Positions 55,801-60,826 of a stretch of 64,000 nt of DNA are shown here, one piece after another. Position 1 is the first letter of the stretch. Each line of letters opens with the position of its first letter. Location of the stretch: NCBI GenBank assembly GCA_036504155.1, contig DASXVQ010000102.1:1-64000 (forward strand). Direction: 5' to 3'. The notes beneath the pieces were generated by a model, which did not search any database, had not been told where the DNA came from, and saw only the letters and a list, made by a program, of their open reading frames with translations. The translations under genes and the position numbers were made by a program. Source of the DNA: JACRCT01 sp036504155. GTDB taxonomy: Bacteria > Myxococcota > Myxococcia > Myxococcales > UBA5297.

Positions 55801-55834
55801 ACAAGCCCAGGCTCACCCTAAGAGAAGCCCTCAT
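46883..55834 (-). CDS. Giant secreted repeat protein with MYXO-CTERM-like tail
   Basis: The product has 2983 residues. The ATG at 55834 has AGGA eight bases upstream and opens a signal peptide (MRASLRVSLGLFLALSSTGA). Residues ~25-255 form an unrecognised beta-rich domain. Eight ~255-residue repeats follow, each with VCPGxxxxKLDGFSL, a beta domain, VTLNNVTPTPG, a fibronectin-III-like part (TLNWTLGTxGNNVVVVRY) and NGTAYYYRVFEHDGC. About eight Cys-rich ~50-residue repeats (NGCEVTC, CGLDC) come next, then two MopE-type metal motifs (CDGRDNDCNGTIDD, CDGLDNDCNGKTDE). The end is CGCQQ, a hydrophobic helix and RRSRREG, the MYXO-CTERM pattern for cell-surface sorting. A long adhesive or matrix protein is likely. 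It is transcribed alone. Confidence 0.85.
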   Translation of the reverse strand: MRASLRVSLGLFLALSSTGAQAAVSQPTTWTSVYESNTYPSLNGLALPIAAGSGRVLLVAIASRATSATTQMVALDYGGRALTLAQGDAGTSAEQHTYLYYLLDAGIAAASSNNLAVTVTGGTAAYTWVYAAVFAGVDQAVPFTDRRNFSSGSTASSAVGPFSPTWILGANDWPLEVLLIQRSVTGPQVRNISSWAANWGTTGGASVPVDKSFDDANNYMPHFYIAHRASPSSATTDASQHTADNASVYSSMTGVSLKPEVVTTTLGNGSAGTGATVCPGSSNQKLDGFSLQNNSGANGVTGLTVTTTGNTAIASASIWNDPPTVQYFATINNPASNTLDFSGGTNATIPVSTTAANFLVRVTYLDQASAPAGTTSTTARVSAITTVNATTLADAADPAISLDNAAPTAASWVANAAGDGSVTLNWTLGTAGDNVVIVRYPVNTDTAFPTEGQLYNAGDSLGAGIVVYAGNGTTTTDGGLTNGATYYYRVFEHDGCFNYAATAPWSSAQIPVDVVITLADGVPATDATVCPLPAARKLDGFSFASNVGTDSISALTVTLTGYTAIQSASIWNEAGTLQYFSAITPPTSNTLNFSGGTPIPVSSTAENYKLQVTYRNESQSPPAGSTTTTAYVSAFTSAAANTIAGGDLWDATITLNNVTPTPGAAWGANSAADRDTTLNWSLGTAGNSVLIVRYPNNTDPTLPTEGVNYVVGSAFGAGTVRYVGNATTFTDNVGLNNGSAYYYRIFEHDNCRNYVAGANAPWSGALTPRAVTTLGNGIAGTPGTVCPGAANQRLDGFSLQNSEGLVGVTGLTVTTTGFDAIASASLWSVGGTPVRYLNIINNPTSDTLVFSGGTALPVSTTAANFEVRITYLGHAAAPAGTTSTTAYVSALTTLNTVTGTDAVDTTVTVNNVTPAPGASWGATSSGDRQTTLSWTLGTSGNSVVVVRYTNNTDTTLPTDGTPYAAGNTLGAGTVRYVGPLTTFTDNTGLGNGTAYYYRVFESDGCLNYAATGPWTGALTPRAITTLAGGTGGTSGTVCPGAADRKLDGFTLRNSEGSVPVTAITVTTTGFGAIETASIWNDAGTTQYFATITEPTSNTLSFSGGTALPVSSTATNAFQVRITYRDEGQIPPAGSTSTTAVVTSITTLNTTAGTDAADTTVTLNNVTPAPGATWGTLTAGDSQTTLNWTSGAAGNNALIVRYTANTDTTLPDDGTPYTVGSGFGIGGTVRYAGNAATFNDTVALTNGTAYYYRLFEYDGCGNYVATAANAPWSGPLTPRAVTTLANGLPGTAGTVCPGGPGRKLDGFSLVNSQGAVPVTALTVTTTGYQAIQTAAIYDEAGGTQYFTLLTTPASNTLSFSGGTAIPVGTALANYKVVVTYRGETQSPPVGTTATTAVVSSITTGNTTAGADTADTTLTLNNTTPTPGAAWAATPAGDGQIVLNWTYGTGGNNAMVVRYLANSDTTLPTDGTPTYAVNGAYGSGGTIRYIGNGTTFTDTGLTNGTAYYYRVFEHDGCLNYVSAVGAAPWAGPLTPRATTTLANGVPGANATVCPGTANRKLDGFSLVNSQGAVGVSGLTVTVTGFGAIQTASIYDEAGSIQYFTTITTPASGTLSFGGGTPLPVGTTAANFKVQVTYRGEAQSPPAGNTATTAVVTGLTTPNNVIGTDTADATVTLNNLTPTPGTAWGANAAGDGQVTLNWTLGTSGNNVVVVRYLANSDPTLPADNTPYAVGSALGTGTVRYAGNGATFVDASLANGTTYYYRVFEHDTCLNYVATAPTAPWSGPLTPKATTTLAGGVAGASGSVCPGTANRKLGGFSLVNSQGNVPVTALTVTTTGYAAIQSASIWDEAGGAQYLSTVTAPTSNTLTFSGGTPIPVSTTAANFQVRVTYRSEAQSPPAGNTSSSAFVSALTTANNLALGDAAEATVTLSNVTPTPGGTWGANAAGDGQVFLAWNYGTPGNGAVVVRYTAATDLTLPADGTPYTAGDLFGLGGTVRYVGSALAFTDTTVANGTAYYYRLFEFDGCRNYVAAAATAPWSGVLTPKATTTLGNGAAGANATVCPGVANQKLDGFSLINSQGNTGVTGLTVTTTGSAAIQTAAIYDEAGQTLYFTPITAPASNTLVFSGGAPIPVSTTPANFKVVVTYKSEAQSPPPGSTSTTAVVGPITTLNNVIGGDAVDATVTLNNVTPTPGATWGTVTAGATQNVLNWSYGTAGDGALIVRYAAAPDTGLPADGLAYTLGGAFGTGGTVRYVGNATTFTDTGLTNGTLYYYRLFEFNGCLNYVSTAATAPCVTNCGACSSTCANPHGATACLSGVCTPTCAEGYGNYDGNVVNGCEATCDQPAHCGLDCRTCQEGSAGHTVTTSCAGNAEVAAASCHPTCLPGYLDSDLDGANGCEVACLTSALCGSDCSPCLATNATANLCGGGNGVPASQSCKPACLAGYADLDLNGADGCETVCDTNAHCGAECKACSIDHASRVDCAGPALSSAASCQPQCLAGWANNDVDGTNGCEAACETDNQCGSDCLPCQKNHVVSATCTSNDKPAVTECVPTCEEGFADLDGNGANGCELTCSEANHCGLECATCSRVNTTTVTCSGNTKVATSACQPACTPGHLDADQNGLTGCEVTCDQPEYCGTTCIRCPDHLNALVSCGGPDKEPANACSFVCEPGWTRPDQYSECDTECTTIERCGLDCMPCPAAVNAAPACAGNTAVAAESCGLDCAAGYVDADGDRSTGCEACAQGYFDLATAPPASCGKCDLDDHCGSAFAPFCRDCIADWDDGLKCVSERCGCETKADCPDEKECQHHTCVSPCTADGECTKAGEKCCGPAGQKVCLTLGKEICDGRDNDCNGTIDDQLEDATAPLCEQQDGVCAGSRVGCVDGLRQACTDAVYAAHSSDWEALESRCDGLDNDCNGKTDEPAACAVRPDAGVPPPPDAGTGFAGETYELGGCGCQQAAGPSALASLALLLGALAGCGRRSRREG
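47610..48960 (-). repeat. Cysteine-rich ~50-residue coding repeats
   Basis: About eight units share NGCExxC, CGxxCxxC, a later C, and CxPxCxxGxxDxDxxGxNGCE. The spacing suggests disulfide-knotted beads that extend the protein between its beta repeats and its C-terminal anchor. The last two units are irregular. Confidence 0.75.
48965..55052 (-). repeat. Eight tandem ~765-bp coding repeats
   Basis: The YYYRxFE-encoding block (plus-strand word CGGTAGTAGTA) recurs near 49020, 49787, 50551, 51310, 52080, 52840, 53602 and 54370, a period of about 765 bases. Copies near the C-terminal side are most alike and the first two (residues ~270-790) most diverged, which suggests growth by duplication at that end. 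Such a block is prone to copy-number change and assembly collapse. Confidence 0.85.
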
Positions 55835-56053
55835 CTGAGGATCCTTTGCTGACGTTCAGCGGTCGGCGTTGGCGAGAAGGCGGCCGAGGAAATTGGTCGG
55901 AAAATCATACCGCTTTGTCAGGTCCGAGGGAGCGAGCGGAAGCCGAAAAGTCCTGCTGCCGGGCGGCCCTTGTCGGGCCGGCGAGGCCCGACCAACTTCT
56001 CGCCGCTCGCGGGCGCCCTCGGTGGAGCGCGCCGTCGCGGGAGAGGGGGCCCC

Positions 56054-57103
56054 ATGACCGACCACACCCGACACCGGCTCGCGTGCGTCACCGCCGCTCT
56101 GGCTGCGACCGTCTTCGCCGCACCGCGCGCCGGCGCCACGCCGTCGACGCAGATCTGGATCCCCTCGCCCGACATCCAGAAGTTCGAGACCCTGCACCTC
56201 AACTACGACGTCTACGCCCGGCCCGGGCGCATCCCCACCCTGATGCTCGGCCCCACCGTGGGGATCCTCCCGTTCGACAAGATCCAGGCCGAGACCGGCT
56301 TCGACCTCATCTTCCAGGGCAACCAGGACCTGGACTCCAACCCGCTGTACTTCCACGGGAAGCTGGCCGTCCCCGAAGACGCGTTCTTCCACTGGCAGCC
56401 GGCGCTGGCGGTCGGCATCTACAACGTCGGCATCAAGCGTTCGGACACGGTCAACACCATGCAGAACGTCGGCTACGCCCTGCTCGGAAGGACCCTGCCC
56501 ATCCTCGGTCGCCTCTCCGCGGGCTACTACCTGGGCAACGCCGCGGTCCTGCGCACGAACATCGTCCCCGGCGACCCGACGCAGACGCAGCCGGACAACC
56601 ACGGCCTGCTGCTCTCCTGGGACCGCACGCTGACGGAGCTGAGCGACAGGCTCTGGGTGGGCGTCGACTACCAGCAGGGCCAGAACTTCCTGGGCGCCAT
56701 CAACGCCGGCGTCTCGTGGGCCTTCACCAAGGACATCAGCGTCATCGTCGGCTACGACCACTACTGGAACCAGACCATGGCCGGGAAGGACACCTTCACC
56801 GTCCAGCTGGACGTCAACCTGTTCATGCCCAAGGAGAAGGCGACCGACGGCCCGGAGGGAGGCAGCAACGCCCCGGGTGAGAAGCCCGCGGACGGCACGG
56901 CGAAGATCCCGGTGCCGGTGCAGCACGCGAGCGACGACGGCGACCAGGCTCCGGCGGACGGCAAGGCGAAGGCCAAGTCCAAGGCGAAGGACCCGCACCA
57001 TGCGGGCGACGACGCCGACCCGGGGGAGACGGGCGACGGGAAGGCCAAGGGGAAGGCCAAGCCCGCGAGCGACGCTCCGGCCGAGGAAGCCCGCGTGAAG
57101 TGA
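56054..57103 (+). CDS. Outer-membrane barrel-like protein with Lys/Asp-rich tail
   Basis: The product has 349 residues. GAGAGGGGG precedes the ATG, and a signal peptide ends APRAGA. Residues ~30-255 alternate as amphipathic strands (LHLNYDVYARPG, HWQPALAVGIYNVGI, RLWVGVDYQQGQNFLGAI, SVIVGYDHYWNQT) and end in FTVQLDVNLF, a strand that would normally close a barrel with a terminal Phe. Instead ~90 residues of low-complexity charged tail follow (GKAKAKSKAKDPHHAG). A small-solute channel or envelope sensor is possible. The gene is divergent from the giant repeat gene across 219 bases. The tail is the odd feature. Confidence 0.68.
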   Translation: MTDHTRHRLACVTAALAATVFAAPRAGATPSTQIWIPSPDIQKFETLHLNYDVYARPGRIPTLMLGPTVGILPFDKIQAETGFDLIFQGNQDLDSNPLYFHGKLAVPEDAFFHWQPALAVGIYNVGIKRSDTVNTMQNVGYALLGRTLPILGRLSAGYYLGNAAVLRTNIVPGDPTQTQPDNHGLLLSWDRTLTELSDRLWVGVDYQQGQNFLGAINAGVSWAFTKDISVIVGYDHYWNQTMAGKDTFTVQLDVNLFMPKEKATDGPEGGSNAPGEKPADGTAKIPVPVQHASDDGDQAPADGKAKAKSKAKDPHHAGDDADPGETGDGKAKGKAKPASDAPAEEARVK

Positions 57104-57196
57104 TGCTCCGGGGGCCCGGCGCACTGGCGCGGCGCCGAGCCCTCGGTTGTCTTGAGCAGGCGGCCAGGGATAGAGTGCCCACTTTTTCTCGGATGC

Positions 57197-57214
57197 CCTC
57201 CGCCTCGGCGGAGG
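57197..57214 (+). terminator. Hairpin with weak T-tract before DUF503 gene
   Basis: CCTCCGC and GCGGAGG form a 7-bp stem with loop CTCG, followed by TTGTTGCT. It could end read-through from the barrel gene, or act in the leader of the DUF503 message, whose ATG is 18 bases on. Confidence 0.4.
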
Positions 57215-57231
57215 TTGTTGCTCGATCTCCC

Positions 57232-57822
57232 ATGTTCGTCGCCGTCGCCAGAATTACGCTGTCCATCCCCGAGGCCGGCTCGCTCAAGAGCAAGCGCCAC
57301 GTCGTCCACAAGGTGCTCGACAAGGTCAAGGCGCGCTTCAACGTCTCGGCCGCCGAGGTCGCCGACCTGGACCTGTGGCAGCGCGCCACCCTGGGCATCG
57401 CCGCGGTGGCCAACGAGCACGCCTTCGCGCAGGAGAGCGTCAGCAAGGTCGTGCGCTTCATCGAGGAGCTCTACGTCGCCCCGACGGTCAGCTGGACCAG
57501 CGAGGTCATCCCGCTGGGCGGCGACCTGTTCGGCGAGGACGACGCCTCGGGCTTCGCCGCCGAGTCGCGCAGCACCGTGCGCACCCTGGCCGACGCCGAG
57601 CGCGAGGCTGCCGGCGGCGGCATCGGCCACGCCGACGACATGCCCGAGCCGCCGCCGATGACCGCCCGCGAGCGCGACCGCGCCAACCGGCGCGAGAAGC
57701 ACGGCCACAAGGTCCTCTCCGAGGACGAGAGGGCGCGGGCCCTCGAGGACCTGCGCCGACGCCTGCGCGACGCGCGGCGCACTGCCTCGCCCACGGGCGA
57801 GGGCGAAGACGAAGGGGAGTAA
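57232..57822 (+). CDS. DUF503 (YlxP-like) protein with extended C-terminus
   Basis: The product has 196 residues from the ATG at 57232 (MFVAVARITLSIPEAGSLKS). Residues 1-95 are a complete DUF503 domain with KSKRHVVHKVLDKVKARFNV, VADLDLWQRATLGIAAV and FIEELYV. DUF503 proteins are usually about 95 residues long, so the last ~100, charged and helical (RERDRANRREKHGHK and onward), are an addition. YlxP-type proteins sit beside rbfA in many genomes and are linked to ribosome maturation. Here rbfA follows by 11 bases. No strong ribosome binding site is seen, and an upstream in-frame ATG at 57193 is possible. Confidence 0.82.
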   Translation: MFVAVARITLSIPEAGSLKSKRHVVHKVLDKVKARFNVSAAEVADLDLWQRATLGIAAVANEHAFAQESVSKVVRFIEELYVAPTVSWTSEVIPLGGDLFGEDDASGFAAESRSTVRTLADAEREAAGGGIGHADDMPEPPPMTARERDRANRREKHGHKVLSEDERARALEDLRRRLRDARRTASPTGEGEDEGE

Positions 57823-57833
57823 GGACCACCGAG

Positions 57834-58259
57834 ATGGCGAGCCAGTCGAGACAGGAGAAGGTGGCGGAGGCGATCCAGCACGAGGTCGGCCAGATGCTCA
57901 TCCGTGGGCTCAAGGACCCGCGCATCGGGGCCCTGGTCACCATCACCGGGGCCAAGGTCTCGCCCGACCTGCGCGAGGCCTGGGTCTACTACGCGGTCCA
58001 CGGCGACGCGCGCGTGCGCCAGGACACGGCCGTCGGCCTGGAGGCCGCCAAGGGCTTCATCCGCCGGGAGATCGGCAAGGCCGTCCGCCTGCGGAACTCG
58101 CCCGAGCTGCACTTCGTCGTCGACGAGTCCATCGACCGCGGCGAGCGCATCGAGCTGCTGCTCAAGCAGGTGCACGAGCAGGACGCCGAGCGGACCAAGG
58201 ACGGGGACCTCGTCGTCCCGGCCGCCGGCGAGGCCAAGCCGGGCGAGAAGGAAGGCTGA
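57834..58259 (+). CDS. rbfA: Ribosome-binding factor A
   Basis: The product has 141 residues. The KH-like RbfA fold is seen in RQEKVAEAIQHEVGQMLIRG, LKDPRIGALVTITGAKVSPD, LREAWVYYAVHGD, AAKGFIRREIGKAVRLRNSP and ELHFVVDESIDRGERIELLL. It binds the 30S precursor and helps 16S 5'-end maturation, especially in the cold. A ~25-residue acidic/basic tail follows the domain. It lies 11 bases after DUF503 and three bases before nrnA, an order found in many bacteria. Confidence 0.95.
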   Translation: MASQSRQEKVAEAIQHEVGQMLIRGLKDPRIGALVTITGAKVSPDLREAWVYYAVHGDARVRQDTAVGLEAAKGFIRREIGKAVRLRNSPELHFVVDESIDRGERIELLLKQVHEQDAERTKDGDLVVPAAGEAKPGEKEG

Positions 58260-58262
58260 CGG

Positions 58263-59303
58263 GTGGCTCCGGGGGAGTTGAGCACGGAGGCCGTGGTGAG
58301 GACCGTCCCCGAGGTCGAGGACCGCTCCGAGGCCGCGCTCGCCCAGTGTGTCGCCGCGCTCGAGAAGGCGCAGCGCATCCTCGTCTGCATGCACGAGTTC
58401 CCGGACGGAGACGCCCTGGGCTCGGCCCTGTCCCTGTCCCTGGCGCTCATCGAGAAGGGCAAGGAGGTCGTGGTCTACAGCCCCCAGGGCGCCCCGGCCA
58501 ACCTGCGCTTCCTGCCGCGCTCCGACACCATCGTGCGCACCCTCTCCAAGGAGGAGCGCTTCGACGTCAGCGTGGCCTGCGACGCCGGCGACGACGCCCG
58601 CCTGGGCCCCGACTGGCCCGACGCGGCCCGGCGCGGCACGGTGCTCAACCTCGACCACCACCCGCGCAGCAAGGCCTTCGGCCACGCCAACTTCGTCGAC
58701 TCGCACGCCGCGTCCGTCGGCGTGCTCGTCTGGCGCATCCTCAAGGCGATGGGCCACCCCGTCAGCCGGGAGATGGCCACCTGCCTGTGGGTCTCGGTGG
58801 CCACCGACACCGGCAACTTCCGGCACTCGAACACCAACGCCGAGTGCATGCGCATCGCCTGCGAGTTGGTGGAGAAGGGCGTGCGCCCCGGTGAGATCTC
58901 CAGCCGGATGTACGAGTGCCAGCCCCTGTCGCGCGTGCGCCTGCTCGCCGAGGTGCTCAAGACGCTGGCCCTCTCCAAGGACGGCAAGATCGCCTGGGTG
59001 GTAGCCACCAAGGACGTCTTCGACGTCGCCGGCACCACCGAGGAGACCGCCGACGGGTTCATCAACTACCCCCGGCAGATCGAAGGCGTCGAGGTCGCGC
59101 TGCTCTTCCGCGAGGAGGGGCCCACCCGCTTCCGCGTCAGCTTCCGCTCGCGCGGCAAGGTGGACGTCGGCAACATCGCCACCCGCTTCGGCGGCGGCGG
59201 CCACCACAACGCCAGCGGCTGCTCGGTGCCGGGCAAGTTCGAGGACGTCAAGGGCGTGATCCTGCGCGAGGTCCAGCGCGCCCTGACCCGGCTGGGCTCG
59301 TAG
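58263..59303 (+). CDS. nrnA: DHH-family NrnA-type oligoribonuclease/pAp phosphatase
   Basis: The product has 346 residues with a GTG start. The DHH domain shows MHEFPDGDALGSALSLSLAL, VACDAGDDARLG and the namesake LNLDHHPRSKAFG, then WVSVATDTGNFRHSNTN. The DHHA1 domain ends in ATRFGGGGHHNASGC. All metal ligands are present. The usual HxxPDGD His-Ile/Val-Asn is HEFPDGD here. NrnA degrades short oligonucleotides and 3'-phosphoadenosine-5'-phosphate using Mn. It follows rbfA by three bases. The truB gene that often comes next is absent. Confidence 0.92.
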   Translation: MAPGELSTEAVVRTVPEVEDRSEAALAQCVAALEKAQRILVCMHEFPDGDALGSALSLSLALIEKGKEVVVYSPQGAPANLRFLPRSDTIVRTLSKEERFDVSVACDAGDDARLGPDWPDAARRGTVLNLDHHPRSKAFGHANFVDSHAASVGVLVWRILKAMGHPVSREMATCLWVSVATDTGNFRHSNTNAECMRIACELVEKGVRPGEISSRMYECQPLSRVRLLAEVLKTLALSKDGKIAWVVATKDVFDVAGTTEETADGFINYPRQIEGVEVALLFREEGPTRFRVSFRSRGKVDVGNIATRFGGGGHHNASGCSVPGKFEDVKGVILREVQRALTRLGS

Positions 59304-59467
59304 CTCACTGGTGGGTGGCCATGGCCAGCCAGCGGAAGGCCTCGGCCGCGCGCGAAGAGCCCCGTGGTGATCACGGCGGCCAGCACCGCCGCGACCACGG
59401 GCTCGCCTCCCCGTGCTAGAGCCGAGCGAAGACCGCCGCGGAGATGCAATTCTTCTAGGGCAAGCAA

Positions 59468-59488
59468 CCCTCCCGCGCGGGCGGAGGG
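59468..59488. other. Weak hairpin in the gap after nrnA
   Basis: CCCTCC pairs with GGAGGG around a nine-base loop, between nrnA and the thioredoxin-fold gene. The rest of 59304-59565 shows nothing convincing. Confidence 0.3.
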
Positions 59489-59565
59489 ATACCATGGCCA
59501 CTTCCAGCGGCCGGCGGCGTGGGAAGTGCGCCGGGCGACCCGAGAAGAGCCGAAGGAGGAAGGCG

Positions 59566-60039
59566 ATGGAGCTGACGATTGGCGCGCAGGCGCCTCGGTT
59601 GACCCTGCAGGGACCGGCGGGGCCCAGGACGATCCCCGCGGCGGGACGCGCGCAGGCGGTCTTCTTCTTCAAGGTGGATTGCCCGACCTGCCCCCTGGCC
59701 GCGCCCGCGGTGGAGCGGCTGCGCAAGGCGTACCCCGGCCTGGACGTGGTCGCAGTGTCGCAGGACGCCGAGCGCGAGACGCAGGAGTGGATGCGTGCGC
59801 AGGGCCTGGACTGGTCCGTGGCGGCGCTGGAAGGCGAGCGGTATCCGGTGAGCGCGGCGTTCGGGCTGGCGGCAGTCCCGACCCTCGTCTTGGTGGACGG
59901 TGGCGGCGCGATCGTCGCCGCACAGGAGGGATGGAGCCGCGACGGCTACGACGCCTTGGCGAAGGAGGCCGCGCGCTTGCTGGGCGCCACCCCGGTCGCC
60001 ATCGCGCCGGCGGACGGACCGGCCTGGAGGCCTGGGTGA
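59566..60039 (+). CDS. Thioredoxin-fold (AhpC/TSA-TlpA-like) protein with CPTC
   Basis: The product has 157 residues. The ATG at 59566 is chosen because AAGGAGGAAGG lies directly upstream. The N-terminus IGAQAPRLTLQGPAG is the usual peroxiredoxin/TlpA strand start. FFFKVDCPTCPLAAPAVERL holds the CPTC redox pair, and the cis-Pro is in LAAVPTLVLVDGGG. No signal peptide is seen, so it should act in the cytoplasm as a thiol-disulfide exchanger or atypical peroxiredoxin. It is alone and converges on the M50-like gene with a hairpin between. Confidence 0.85.
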   Translation: MELTIGAQAPRLTLQGPAGPRTIPAAGRAQAVFFFKVDCPTCPLAAPAVERLRKAYPGLDVVAVSQDAERETQEWMRAQGLDWSVAALEGERYPVSAAFGLAAVPTLVLVDGGGAIVAAQEGWSRDGYDALAKEAARLLGATPVAIAPADGPAWRPG

Positions 60040-60051
60040 GGCTCGAAGCAC

Positions 60052-60070
60052 CTCGACTCGTGAAGTCGAG
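60052..60070. terminator. Convergent hairpin terminator
   Basis: CTCGACT and AGTCGAG form a perfect 7-bp stem with loop CGTGA, followed on the plus strand by AAAA. It lies in the 48-base gap between converging genes. Confidence 0.55.
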
Positions 60071-60087
60071 AAAACCGCTCCCGACCC

Positions 60088-60804
60088 CTACGACGGCTTG
60101 AGCTTCACTCCGCCCACCGCCGCCTCGCCCTTCTTCCCCTTGGCGCTGATCCACAGCGCCAGCCCCAAGAGCGCCACCGCCAGCAGCGTCCAGAGGATGG
60201 CCCAGACGATCGACGGGATGAACGTCGCCTTGGCCAGGATCGCCGCGTCCGTCCCGGCGCGGCGCTCGGCGCTCCACAGGTCGTCGCGCAGGTCGAAGAG
60301 CGCGTAGAGCGAGTTGAAGACCGCGAGGAACGTCGCCAACAGCTGCGCGCCGTCCTTCGGCAGGAACTTCGCCGCCAGCCCCAGCGCCACCGCCATCGCC
60401 AGCGTCACCCCGAAGGTGAACAGGCTGCGCGCCCAGAAGATCAGCACGAAGACCAGCCCGGCGGACATGAACGCCAGCACCCACCGGCCCAGCTTGAAGC
60501 GCAGCGTCGCGATCAGCAGCAGCGCGCCCGAGATGGCGCTGCCCAGGTAGCCGGCGGAGCTGGTCAGCACCGTGTTGAAGAAGGTCGGCTCGTAGCGGAA
60601 GGTGCACAGCCCGCCCTGCAGGCTGTCGATGGTGATCGACTCCACCGTCCCGCCGGCGATCTTCGCGGCGATGGCGTGCCCCGACTCGTGGATGAGCACC
60701 ACCAGCAGCTTGAGCGGGTAGATGGCGGTCGTGTCCCAGGCAAGCACGCCCACCGCGACCGCCAGGACGATGGCCCCCACCTTCTTCAAGTCGACGCCGC
60801 CCAT
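60088..60804 (-). CDS. M50B-like membrane metalloprotease
   Basis: The product has 238 residues with six or so membrane helices. The ATG at 60804 has GGAGG five bases upstream. The zinc motif HESGH lies in LLVVLIHESGHAIAAKIAG, inside a helix, as in M50-type site-2-like proteases. SSAGYLGSAISGALLL is the second conserved segment. The distal NxxPxxxxDG motif of true site-2 proteases is not evident, which fits the shorter M50B-like group. Cleavage of a membrane-bound substrate is expected but none is known. It follows the cNMP-domain gene by 22 bases and is probably co-transcribed, hinting at a regulatory pairing. Confidence 0.8.
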   Translation of the reverse strand: MGGVDLKKVGAIVLAVAVGVLAWDTTAIYPLKLLVVLIHESGHAIAAKIAGGTVESITIDSLQGGLCTFRYEPTFFNTVLTSSAGYLGSAISGALLLIATLRFKLGRWVLAFMSAGLVFVLIFWARSLFTFGVTLAMAVALGLAAKFLPKDGAQLLATFLAVFNSLYALFDLRDDLWSAERRAGTDAAILAKATFIPSIVWAILWTLLAVALLGLALWISAKGKKGEAAVGGVKLKPS

Positions 60805-60826
60805 GGCGGCCTCCGTCTCTTGCCGG

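Noticed and set aside
59413..59565. Longer N-terminus for the thioredoxin-fold protein (starts near 59413 or 59494)
   Set aside because: The added residues are Arg/Gly-rich without pattern, while AAGGAGGAAGG sits directly before the ATG at 59566.
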